NCBI GenBank assembly: GCA_021464525.1
Contig: JADRCO010001318.1
Location: 1 to 20,315 of the forward strand
DNA from: Rhizophagus sp. LPA8_4_AMF
Taxonomy: Eukaryota; Glomeromycota; Glomeromycetes; Glomerales; Glomeraceae
Direction: 5' to 3'
Length of the DNA: 20,315 nt
Part shown: one piece after another, positions 1-8,579 of the stretch
How the letters are laid out: the number at the start of each line of letters is the position of its first letter
Position numbering within the stretch: the stretch's first letter is position 1
Program-made: the position numbers and the translations under genes
Notes under the pieces: model-generated
Database searches by the model: none
Told to the model about the DNA's origin: nothing
What the model saw: the letters and a program-made list of their open reading frames with translations, nothing else

Positions 1-1
1 G

Positions 2-391
2 ATTCCTAAATACTATAATTATGGCTTTAAAAATTTCTATGCAACAGTTATCCAGTGAGCTTATAGGAATTACAAAAAGAGGCCCAAATCATTGGCAAAA
101 TGGGTTTGGGAGGTGGTGAGAAATGATGGTACTCCTGACAGATGGAAGTATCTAGGTATAAACAATAAATCGATACAACCAGGATATATTTGTTATGGGT
201 ATGAGAGACATTGTTATCCAGTAAGAAATGATTGAATGATTGAGAAGAGAGCCCAATTATGGAGACGATTAGATTTTGTGACATACATATTTGTTAAGAA
301 ATTATTATATCAGCAAGGCTATATAGTTGTTAGAGGTTCATATTGGCTTGACATGTTAAAATGGCTACGAAATCCTGAATATTATATATAG
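2..391 (+). pseudogene. decayed coding relic with IQ-like motif, left-truncated by window edge
   Basis: One reading frame (starting at base 2) stays protein-like for about 129 codons and ends at a TAG, but has about two interruptions, so it is a relic. It is rich in Trp, Tyr, Arg and Lys. Near its start it reads ATVIQ and then AYRNYKKRP, which resembles an IQ-type motif. This is followed by SLAKWVWEVVRNDGTPD and, near the end, LDMLKWLRNPEYY. The low-complexity composition of the surrounding DNA is absent here, which is the main reason to treat it as former coding sequence. I recall similar Arg/Trp-rich multicopy proteins of unknown function in Rhizophagus, but cannot verify that here. The 5' part lies outside the window. 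Function unknown. Confidence 0.45.
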
Positions 392-504
392 TATTCATAA
401 AAAATATAATTTTGAATTCTTCATCAGAATTTCAGAATACGAGGCATATAAGAGTAAATCATCAGGAATAGTAGGACCTATATGCGATTCGCTGTTAAAA
501 TACA

Positions 505-541
505 TACAGTATATCCTATTTACGGGTAGGATATTACTGTA
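505..541. repeat. short perfect-stem inverted repeat
   Basis: TACAGTATATCCTA and TAGGATATTACTGTA face each other around a loop of about 8 bases, giving a stem of about 14 bp with one bulge. It lies immediately 3' of the end of the minus-strand relic at 548-733. It may be a fortuitous hairpin or the remnant of a palindromic MITE; no flanking target duplication is evident. Confidence 0.4.
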
Positions 542-547
542 AATTAC

Positions 548-733
548 TCAGATTTGGATGATAATTGTGAGATCATGCACCAAATTTTCCAGATCAGTCC
601 TTAACCCCAAATCCCGAATATTATATCCAGCCATGTGCCTCACAACCAATGCATGTAGCCATGTGTGACATAAATTAGCACGTTTTTGATCCTCGTTAAA
701 GTATATATGATGCAATAGGTGATACTCTGCAAA
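548..733 (-). pseudogene. C-terminal coding relic, family unknown
   Basis: On the minus strand a 61-codon open stretch ends at a TGA (bases 548-550) and has no start of its own. It reads FAEYHLLHHIYFNEDQKRAN, continues with LCHTWLHALVVRHMAGYNIR, and ends RTDLENLVHDLTIIIQI. The composition (Trp, His, Cys, balanced charges) looks like real protein rather than AT-rich noise. It is closed on the N-terminal side by a stop, with no convincing splice acceptor seen, so it is probably the tail of a decayed gene. I cannot name the family. It is convergent with the plus-strand relic at 2-391, so the two are not one gene. Confidence 0.4.
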
Positions 734-1448
734 TCATCTGTGACTCTGTGTGACTGCTTGTGTGACAAAAAAATTTCACACATAAGAAATTGATCCCTAA
801 AAGAATATTTCAAATTTTTCCTATCTATCTGGATAGCATTTATTTATAAGTTTATTTCCTCTGATGCTAGAGGCTATTCCTACTAGATTTTGACCAAAGT
901 ATATTTATATAATGTTACTAGGTTTTTATTACTGAGTGGTTGGGCAAGTGAAATAAAGAAAAAAGTATATATATACTCACCTTCCAGCGCCTTTGTAAAT
1001 ATTGAAATCTTCAATGCACATTCCACATGGCCTTATTCTCTAACACAAAATTTTGACGTAAAGTTCCTCACATATTCTCCCACTTTGATCCCAACATAAA
1101 CTCGGGTTCAGAGAAAACGTGAATGGGAAAATTAAAATACATTTAAAAAGACAGTATGGCGAAAAGGTATTGAAATTTACATTATCATCAGGAAGTTACA
1201 AAAAAAATGAACAACACGTGTACATTTATGCAAATCATATACATCATGATATTCATCTTTTTTAAATGTTTATTGACAATGAACATCATTTGCAAAATTA
1301 TCATTACAATATTCAACATTTAATGGTAAACATTGGCTGTACATATTACTGACGTTAAGCAATGTACATTATCCCAAAAAGTAAGCTATTTGAAAATTAA
1401 AAAAGTTTGTATAACTACAGGAATCTGTGATTTTAGCAGATCACGTCA
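734..1448. other. intergenic, no supported gene
   Basis: AT-rich sequence. The longest open stretch (890-1099, plus) has no recognisable domain, no splice context and no conserved neighbour, so I do not call it. No tRNA, rRNA or structured RNA pattern was seen. Confidence 0.5.
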
Positions 1449-1622
1449 TTCCTTTTTCTTAGCTTTAAATATTTTTTTCTTTTTTTCATTTCACTCCTTT
1501 CATTTTTCCTTTCCTTCTTAATTCTTCCTCCCTTCTTATTTTTCCTTCCTTTCTCCCCTTTCCTTTCATTCTTCCCTCATTTTTTCTTCCCTTTTTTTCT
1601 CATACCTTTACTTCCCTTTCTA
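1449..1622 (+). repeat. polypyrimidine low-complexity tract
   Basis: Over about 170 bases the plus strand is almost entirely C and T, in irregular TTCC, CTTT and TTCCC runs with few purines. It yields a spurious Phe/Ser-rich reading frame. Such homopurine-homopyrimidine tracts usually arise by slippage; mirror-symmetric parts could form triplex DNA, but I see no evidence of a function. Confidence 0.75.
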
Positions 1623-1689
1623 AAGATTGTTAGCCGAATCATGATATTAAGACACAGTAGCGTATAGTGAGTCTAAAGCTCTGTATAGG

Positions 1690-1722
1690 CCAAGTTGGCT
1701 CACGAGTTGGCTCAAGCTTTTT
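1690..1722 (+). repeat. short direct repeat AGTTGGCTCA x2
   Basis: AGTTGGCTCA occurs twice, 2 bases apart, just 3' of a GC-richer island (about 1629-1690) containing CCGAATCATGATATT. It could be the end of a degraded small transposon, but no partner inverted repeat was found nearby. Confidence 0.3.
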
Positions 1723-1990
1723 TACAAACAAAAAATAAAAATGTTTTTTTTTATTTTTCTGTGGTAAACGTATAACTTTATTAACGTAGTTAGTCTAGAA
1801 CTAAAATGCCTCTCCATACCACTACCCCTTGTAACTATATAAATACAACAATTTATATTTTTTCATTCCCAAGGCACGTACATTGACATGGGTTTCCCCT
1901 CTAACATATGTGATAGCCTACATATATATTTTTTTGTCCTATACTACCCTAAACTAAAAAGTAACTAAAATAACTACACTAATAAATCCA

Positions 1991-2470
1991 TTAAACCTGT
2001 TCGTCACCATCTGGTACATAGATTAAACCTTTAGTCACATGAGAATATACCACTTTATTATTGGTATCCTTCTCTTTTTTGACTACCACTTCACTTGACT
2101 TACCCTTATCCAATTTTGCCTTCTCCTTATCTGCCTTCCTTTCGCCACTAACACATCATACATTTGTATATATTTTTGTCGAGAGGCAGTTATCTCATCC
2201 TTTTGATCTTGTATCAGCTCCCTCTTCTCCTTAGCCTTACCTTCTCTATATTTTGCTCATATGGATTTATGTTGACCCTTCTGCGTATCTTCCTCTAGCA
2301 CACGCTTTTTGCCTTCTTTAGTTTTCACAGCAACCTCTGTTTCCTCTTTTCTAAGATATATCGGAAGTCTAGACGCACATTCCTCATTAATTTGGTTATA
2401 TAAAAATTCATTAACTAGCTCTATTCTTTTGAATGAAGACTGATTGACTGTTGAGATTGGGATTACATTT
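1991..2470 (-). pseudogene. Lys/Glu-rich coding relic, family unknown
   Basis: On the minus strand a protein-like stretch runs from about 2470 to a stop at 1991-1993, with about two breaks. The first part contains STVNQSSFKRIELVNEFLYN, then INEECASRLPIYLRKEETEV. The middle and end are rich in Lys, Glu and Asp with heptad-like spacing, for example KEKRELIQDQKDEITAS and, near the C terminus, KLDKGKSSEVVVKKEKD. The last residues are LIYVPDGDEQV. The composition suggests a charged, probably helical or coiled-coil tail. About 190-230 bases beyond the stop lies AATAAA on the same strand (near 1781), a possible poly(A) signal. It may come from a host gene or a mobile element; I cannot assign a family. 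Confidence 0.45.
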
Positions 2471-3242
2471 GAAAAAATAAAAATATTTATTTATTAATAT
2501 AATAGTGTGTTTTACAACTGGTAAAAAAAAATGAAGATTAATAGTAAGCAGTTTATAGATCTATGTATTGTATTTTATAGTAATTTACATAAAATTAAGA
2601 GAAAACTAACGAAATATGAAAAAGAAGATACAATTTTCAAATAATTAGTTAAATTCACATAATCATAATCTGACGATTTAATATTGAATGAGTTAATCTA
2701 CAATTAAAAAGAAATTAGGTACTACAATGTAAAAACATGTATGTCATTCTCATATTTAAGTTTCTCCAGATTTGGAATAGGTGGTTTTGTTGATAATTTC
2801 CATCAATATTTCCTGATACCTTTCTTTATGGGAGGGAAAGTTCAAATCAATGTATTATTTGATAGAATGAAAAAGTTGATTAGTTACTTTGGATTACATA
2901 ACAGTTTAACCTTAGGAAAAATAAGAGCTCAAGAATATATATATTGTGATATTTTGCTAAAATTTAGTGATTACGCAAATTGCGATCACATTACAGCATT
3001 ATGCATTTGGTGCTTTTAAAATAATTATCCACAAATGTATGAGAGTATGAAATGTGCACTATGCAACTTTCAAGTTACGTTAATATTATCTCTTTTTCAC
3101 AAAGTAAAGTAAAATTGCTATTAAAAAAATTGTGCTGTAAGTAAGAACTATATGGTACTTTAATTACTATTTTTAGAATCATTAAAATATTTCACAAGTA
3201 TGAATGTTATTCTGGTATTTGAATGATGTTATCTTTCTACTA
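2471..3242. other. intergenic with one doubtful 92-codon ORF (2741-3019, plus)
   Basis: This AT-rich stretch contains one open frame of 92 codons from ATG 2741 to TAA 3019. It reads like a possible protein (FGIGGFVDNFHQYF, then KLISYFGLHNSLTLGKIRAQ), but I recognise no domain and see no matching copy in the window. An AG at the end of TTTCTCCAG (about 2768-2769) could be a splice acceptor, making this the last exon of something else. The part from about 2980 onward shows weak similarity (GATCACAT, ATGTATGAGA) to the sequences preceding copies B and C of the tandem array, so the left edge of copy A is uncertain between about 2980 and 3243. Confidence 0.25.
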
Positions 3243-3734
3243 CAATAATTTAATAATACAAGTTAATTTATATATAAATTAAATAGTAATTTAAAAGTTT
3301 GGGCTAACCACGGCAGTATTAAACTGAATTATATATAAAAAAATCTCTTGCTACAAATGTGTTAATTCACATTAAAATGCTGTCATGAAAATAAATTACA
3401 ATTCTAGCAGATATTATGTTTCAATCTGGATAAAACCAGATGAACTAACTGATAATAGCATTTAAACAAAAAATTTGACATTCATTTTGAACAAAATTCT
3501 AAGCCATACTAATTTTAGTTTCATTGATACACAGGCGTTAGTAAGAATATCATTCCGCCTGTGAGGCGTGGAATGTGTGAACTTCTATTGAATAAAGCTT
3601 GAAAGGACACTAAGTATAATAATTAGTTAATGATTAAATAGTAAATAAATATGAGTAATGGGGAAGGAACTGCCATCCTCATTTAGCAAGCGGCGTATTC
3701 CTCCTTGAAGCCCTGTTTCTTTATTATCACTTTA

Positions 3735-4043
3735 CAACTAATTGCAAAAAAAAACGGAACACTTTTTACTCCGAAGTTTCATACGCACGTCATAATTGAT
3801 CGGCATAATTCAGGCCAAATTATAATTCCAGCCAGAATTTTAGTTCCATTTTAGGAAACAAAGTTACACTGATTAAAATAGGAAATTTTGAAAACAATTT
3901 TCTATGTCAGTGTGTGTTAATTCTGGCCAAAATTATAACTTGGCCGGAATTACTGACGATCAATTAAGGCATGTGCGTATGACTGCGTATGAAACTCCTG
4001 AGTAAAAATAAATTGAGTGGTCCGTTATATTCGCAATTAGCTG
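3735..4043. mobile_element. palindromic MITE, TA-flanked (Tc1/mariner-like)
   Basis: The two ends are long inverted repeats. The left CAACTAATTGC matches the complement of the right GCAATTAGCTG. Farther in, GAAGTTTCATACGCA, AATTGATCG and TTCNGGCCAA..TATAATT match their complements on the other arm. The similarity continues almost to the centre (near 3888), so the strand could fold into one long hairpin. Both ends are flanked by TA (3733-3734 and 4044-4045), as expected from TA target duplication by Tc1/mariner-type transposases. There is no coding capacity, so it is non-autonomous. Copy B has no insertion here, so it entered copy A after the duplication, within a segment that is inverted relative to B. 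Confidence 0.8.
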
Positions 4044-4160
4044 TAATAACCAGCCAGATGTATTACTCTATGAAAAAAAAATATAATAAAGAAACGGCGT
4101 GATTCATTCTGATTCTTTAAACATGTATGCATAAATTTATTAAGATTGTGATCAGCATGC

Positions 4161-4387
4161 CCTTTAAAAAAAGAATGTCCAGAAATTGTCATCAAAATGT
4201 CCGGAAAATGTCTGGAAAATTGCAATATTCTGGACACCGAGACATTGTTAATTTTCTGGAAAATGTCCAGAAAATGTCTAGGGCCAGGCTAGATGTCTGA
4301 AAGTGTCCGGAATATTGCAATTTTCCGGACATTTTTCATTTTCCAGACATTTTTGATGACAATTTCCGGACATTCTTTATTATAAGG
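4161..4387. mobile_element. palindromic MITE built on GTCCGGAAAA motifs
   Basis: The left arm (CCTTTAAAAAAAGAATGTCC, then AGAAATTGTCATCAAAATGT) is repeated as an inverted complement at the right end (ATTTTTGATGACAATTTCCG, then GACATTCTTTATTATAAGG). The arms extend inward through GTCCGGAAAATGTCTGGAAA and GGAAAATTGCAATATTCTGG, meeting near 4275. The arms are themselves built from short motifs of the form TGTCCGGAAA/TGTCTGGAAA. No open frame is present. Exact ends are uncertain by a few bases and no clear target duplication was seen. The element is absent from copy B. Confidence 0.75.
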
Positions 4388-4661
4388 TAGTTAGTAGATC
4401 TATTCTAACTCATAATTTCAAACACATAATCCATAGCCTTCCTTATTCGGATCAAATACTTGCTTAAAATGTGTCCCAATTTCTGAATCGGATAATGTAC
4501 AAAGAAAAATTTCCGGATGATCATGAGCATTAATTTTGTATTACATTAATAAGGAACACTGTAAAGTATGTAATTGTTAGTTTTACTTTTCTGGTTTTGT
4601 TATTTTGATCAGTGTAAATACTGTATATATTTTATTAGTCAATAATATATATGGTTGGCAA

Positions 4662-4840
4662 CCCTGTAAAAAAAGTCGATCCGTTTTTATATTCCATCTA
4701 AAGCTTTTATTTCCAGAATTAATAGCCTTATATCACGGAATTTATCAAATTATTTTCATTTTCCGTGAATGGATCCGTGATAGGCTCATTTTTAAGGAGT
4801 TTTTACAGAAATAACGGATAAAATTTTTTATTGGGCAAGT
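4662..4840. mobile_element. small copy-A-specific insertion with inner palindrome
   Basis: Alignment with copy B shows about 180 extra bases here. The flanks (TGGTTGGCAA on the left, GGAGATTGCTTAAT on the right) align with B TGATTGACAA and TGAATTGCTTAAG. Inside, TATCACGGA (4731-4739) and TCCGTGATA (4774-4782) form a perfect 9-bp stem, which extends imperfectly as AGCCT..TATCACGGA. CTGTAAAAA occurs near the left end and, as TTTTTACAG, near the right end, so terminal inverted repeats may exist. The imperfect TTGGCAA/TTGGGCAA at the edges may be a target duplication. The superfamily is not identifiable by eye. Confidence 0.5.
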
Positions 4841-5518
4841 ATGGAGATTGCTTAATTCTTTACTAAATTATATTTTTCATACTTGCTTAAATTATCCCAT
4901 TTTTTCAAAAAAAAAAGCCAAAAAATTATTTTAATTATTTATTAAATGCATGTGATTTACACTTAAATATTTTATGACTTGCTATTATACTTCAATCTAC
5001 TAAATTAAATTAACGTCCATAATATTATGAGAAAATGTGGAGATAGAAACACATGAAAATCATAGTATCATACTTTTTATGGACAATTCTGTAAAATTAA
5101 GTTCAATTTAGTTATATTCCTCATTTTGTCTTTCACTTAAACGAGAACTTCCTATTGTGATTCTTATTAATTTCTGATTTGTCTCAGTGTTTTACAATAC
5201 GTAATTTCTAATTGAGAAATTCATGGACAAAAATGACTTATTTCACTCCGATGGACAGAAAAATAACTATGGATTATGAGATGTCATTCTATCTTGAAAT
5301 TTCAAATGAGAAAGTTCAAATTAATAAAAGAAACTAAAATTAATTATAAATGAACTGAAATGCCAAGCCTGGTACAGAAACTTTGTAATGTTGTATGTAT
5401 TACCTAACTTATATTCACCTTGTACTACCTAATAATATTATATTTATGAACCTAGAAATCCTGGAAGACTGTCTTTAATCAATTCTCCATTCATTGCTAG
5501 ACTATTATAAAATTCATC

Positions 5519-5845
5519 ATGGAGTGAGTTATTTTTACGTTTTATATGTCAAACCTTATTATATTTTTTATAGTGCTATGGTTACTAACCTATTAAATTT
5601 TTTTATTACCAATCCTTTTATAAAATAATGAAAGAACCACTATTGAATTTCTAAAATTTTTAATGCAATTTGCAGCCGTTGTAGTATTGATTGTAATCTC
5701 TATAAAATTAGGTCAACTCCCTGATTCGCTAAATTACTTACACGATCGTCTAAGTTATCTTGATGAATTAAATTATATCAGTAATGGATTAGTTAAAATC
5801 AATGATAATTTGGAACGTGCTAAGAGTGGCGCAGGAGTGCATTAA
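5519..5845 (+). CDS. small single-pass membrane protein, copy A (two exons)
   Basis: Exon 1 is only 5 bases, ATGGA (5519-5523). The intron is 5524-5634 (111 bp; donor GTGAGT, perfect branch sequence TACTAAC at 5583-5589, acceptor AAAG). Exon 2 is 5635-5845. The joined product has 71 residues and starts METTIEFLKFLMQFAAVVVL, followed by IVISIKL. Residues about 7-26 are a hydrophobic helix that could be a signal anchor or uncleaved signal peptide. The rest (DSLNYLHDRLSYLDELNYIS) is a Leu/Ile/Tyr-rich, charged, probably amphipathic helix. The splice model is supported because copy B keeps the same start, donor, acceptor and reading frame. The upstream 100 bases are strongly conserved with B, including a TATTATATTTAT stretch that may act as a TATA element. 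I recognise no family. Without the micro-exon, the only visible start would be Met12, which removes part of the helix. Confidence 0.65.
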
Positions 5846-6826
5846 AGTAGTTAATCTACAGTAATTAAGGCGCATTCTTTAAATTTTTAGTAAATAGGTG
5901 ATTTTATAGCTAATATTCGCATTTTTTCTTGTTTCTTGTATATTTACAAAAAAATTTTCTGACTTTATAAGAATTCTCTATATGTATGTTTTTTTGTATG
6001 ACATGCAAATTTATTATTTAATGGTATGATAAACCAATTTTTTTTATAAAAATATTTGCATAAATCATTGTTTTATTTTAATTTAGGAAAAAATAATGGA
6101 AAAGAAATGTTTTATCTATTATAATAAAATTTATTGGACTAAAAATGAAATCAATATTTTTGTATTTTGTGATCACATGAATTTTGGCTTTTGCACATTT
6201 GATGTTTTTATTAAATCCTGAAAACATATCCATAATTATATGAGATGAATATAATATTGGTATTATATCTTTATTTCATTAACAACAATTATTCTGATTC
6301 AATTATAATCCAATAATACAAGCTTCTTTTATAATAGTAACTAAAAAAATTGGCTAATAGTAGGTAATTATAAAAAAAGTTTGTTGTAATTGATAAATTC
6401 ACATTTAGATGCTGTCATAAAAAACCAATTCGCAATTCTAGCTGATATTATATTTTAATCTGAATAAAACCAAATATAACATTTAATGAAAAAGTTCGAT
6501 ATTCATTTTTGAATCAAAATTCTAAGCCATATTGACCACAATTTCATTGATAGCTTAATTAGTAAGTTTATGTACACATAATTAAAGAACTACTCCGTTT
6601 CTTTATTATATTTTCTTTGTGAAGTGATAGATAATAAAGATGAAAGTAATAATAGAGAAGCAGGACTTCAAGGAGGAATTTGCCGCTTGCTAAACGAGGA
6701 TCAGTTCTTCTCCATCACTCAGTGTTGTTATCTAAAATATCAGTATTTTCCTTCATATCTAACCATTTATAATTTTATTATACTTTGGATCACTATTCCC
6801 ATAATGAAGGCTTTCTTAATAACTTT

Positions 6827-7000
6827 TCAAACCCTTTTCTTAATAAGTTCACACATTTCACGCCTCACAATTTCAAACACATAATCTATAGGATCTCCTT
6901 CCTTATTTGTATCAAATATTCGCTTGAAATGTGTCCCAATTTCTGAATCGGATAATATACAAAGAGTAATTTCCGGATGAACGTGATTGGTTTGAATCAT
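6827..7000 (-). CDS. 57-residue ORF of unknown function, opposite strand in unit B
   Basis: An open frame runs from ATG (7000-6998) to TGA (6829-6827). It starts MIQTNHVHPEITLCILSDSE and ends FEIVRREMCELIKKRV. The composition is balanced and protein-like, with HFKRIFDTNKEGDPIDYV in the middle. The matching sequence in copy A (4424-4530 plus the inverted piece near 3555-3600) keeps recognisable parts, HPEIFLCTLSDSEIGTHFK on the minus strand and VRRGMCEL on the plus strand. These have been separated by the inversion, and the A copy is also out of frame after NKEG. A stop lies 6 codons upstream of the ATG, so it is either a small gene or the last exon of a longer one; no upstream exon was found with confidence. 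Function unknown. Confidence 0.4.
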   Translation of the reverse strand: MIQTNHVHPEITLCILSDSEIGTHFKRIFDTNKEGDPIDYVFEIVRREMCELIKKRV

Positions 7001-7829
7001 TGATTTTGTATTACATTATTATGCCCCATTTTTATCCACGATTTGATTTACAATATTACATGTAATTGTTAGTTTTACTTTTCTGGTTTGGTTATTTTGA
7101 TTAGTGTAAATATTATTATTAGTTAGAAGTATACATGATTGACAAGCTGAATTGCTTAAGTCTTTACTAATTATATTTTTCATATTTGCCAAAAATTATC
7201 CAATTTTAAAAAAGAAGCCGAAAAATTATAATTTTCTTTCTAATTTATTAATTAAATGCATGTGATTGACACTGAACTATATTATGTCTGACTATAATGC
7301 TTCGTTGAGTTCGTTCTACTAAATTAACGTGTATAATATCATGAGAAAAAGTGGAGAAACACATGAAAATCATAGTATCTTACTTTTTTATGATCAATTC
7401 TGCAAAATTAAGTTCAATTAAGTTGTATTTCTTTTGTATTTTATTTGAACGAGAACTTCCTAACGTGGTTCTTATTGATTCTTGATTTGGCTCAGTGTTT
7501 TACAATATGTAATTTCTAATTGAGGAATTCATAGATAAAATGACTTGTTTCTCTAATAGTCATCAAGGATTATGAATGTCATTCTATTTTAAATCTCAAA
7601 GTAAAATGAGAAAGTCCAAATTTGATGGAACTAATGTATAAAAGAAACTAAAATTAAATTTTAAAATAATGTAATGCCAAGCTGGTACGGAAATTTTGTA
7701 ATGTTGTACGTATTACCTATATGAAACTCCCTTGTACTACCTAATAATTTTATATTTATAAACCTAGGATCCTGGAAGACAGACTTTAAAAAATTCTCTA
7801 TTCATTGCTAGACTATTATAAAATTCATC

Positions 7830-8132
7830 ATGGAGTGAGTTATTTTACATTTTATATTTCAAACTCTTTATTATATTACCGGTATTTGTAATTCTACAAT
7901 TATTAACTTATATTTTAATTTTTTATTACCTATCCATTTATAAAATAATGAAAGAACCACTATTGAAATTCTAAAATTATTAACGTATGCAGCAGGTGTT
8001 GCAGTATTGATTGTAATCGCAATAAAATTAAATAGTCTCCTTGAAGGGCTAAATTACATACATGCTGGCTTATCACCTCTTAATGAGTTAGAAAATATAA
8101 GTGAAACGTGTCTAAAATTTAGGGGATTATAA
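7830..8132 (+). CDS. small single-pass membrane protein, copy B (two exons)
   Basis: Exon 1 ATGGA (7830-7834), intron 7835-7954 (donor GTGAGT, branch-like TATTAAC at 7901-7907, acceptor AAAG), exon 2 7955-8132. The product has 60 residues, starts METTIEILKLLTYAAGVAVL and continues IVIAIKLNSLLEGLNYIHAG. Residues about 7-26 form a hydrophobic helix, and the end (residues 38-60) is a short Leu/Glu/Asn-rich tail closing in KFRGL. About 31 of the first 52 residues match copy A; the core IVI.IKL and LNY.H..LS.L.EL..IS are kept, while the C termini differ completely. Exon 2 contains no ATG, so the gene is invisible without the micro-exon. The conserved splice sites and open frame in both copies suggest a real gene. 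Family unknown; a secreted or membrane-bound small protein is possible. Confidence 0.65.
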
Positions 8133-8579
8133 TTATGTGTGACGCAAAAGTGTAGTAGAGTAATTAATCTACAATAATTAGGATGCAATCAATTATATTT
8201 TAGTAATGTGATTCTATATTCAATTTCGCATTTTTTCTTGTGCCTTGTAATATTTACAAAAAATATTAAGAATTCTCTTTATATATGTTTTTTTTTTTGT
8301 ATGACATGCGAATTTATTATTTAATGGTATTATAAACCCAATTATTTTTTTATAAAATAAATCATTTTTCAGAAAAAAAAAGAAAAAGAAAATGATATTG
8401 GTTTTTTATGAAAATGATATTTTTTATAATAATAACAAGGACCAATATTTTGTGATCACATGAATTTACACATTTATAAAAAATGTATGAGATGCATATA
8501 ATTTTCAAATGACATCGAAATTATAACTTATATCATTACAACGATTATTCTTATTTAATTATGTTATCTTATTTTTATA

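Larger units (their letters stand above)
3243..6308 (+). repeat. tandem array copy A (small membrane-protein unit)
   Basis: Copy A can be aligned along nearly its full length with copy B (6309-8579). Shared landmarks include AATTCTAAGCCATA, TGTGTCCCAATTTCTGAATC, AACACATGAAAATCATAGTA, the gene with exon 1 ATGGA, and CGCATTTTTTCTTGT with GTATGACATGC downstream. Copy A is about 3.07 kb because it holds three insertions (3735-4043, 4161-4387, about 4662-4840). Without them it is about 2.35 kb, close to the 2.27 kb of copy B. The stretch from about 3550 to 4150 runs in the opposite orientation to the matching part of B (about 6565-6870). Confidence 0.85.
6309..8579 (+). repeat. tandem array copy B
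   Basis: This head-to-tail copy of the unit follows copy A directly. The DNA after the membrane-protein gene of A (5846-6308) matches that after the gene of B (8133-8579), including CGCATTTTTTCTTGT, GTATGACATGC, TTTATTATTTAATGGTAT and TTTTGTGATCACATGAATTT. B lacks the three insertions seen in A and is taken as closer to the ancestral layout. It carries a minus-strand 57-codon ORF (6827-7000) and a plus-strand membrane-protein gene (7830-8132), arranged divergently. Confidence 0.85.

Noticed and set aside
890-1099. 69-codon plus-strand frame
   Set aside because: No domain, no splice context, no conserved copy; expected by chance in AT-rich DNA.
1333-1521. 62-codon plus-strand frame ending in a Phe/Ser-rich stretch
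   Set aside because: Its second half is only the translation of the polypyrimidine tract.
4037-4237. 66-codon minus-strand frame
   Set aside because: It spans the end of one MITE and half of the next, so it is a by-product of insertions.
4605-4814. 69-codon plus-strand frame
   Set aside because: Mostly inside the insertion specific to copy A; the frame is not kept in copy B.
6624-6884. 86-codon plus-strand frame in copy B
   Set aside because: Not conserved in copy A, and its end overlaps the more protein-like minus-strand ORF at 6827-7000.
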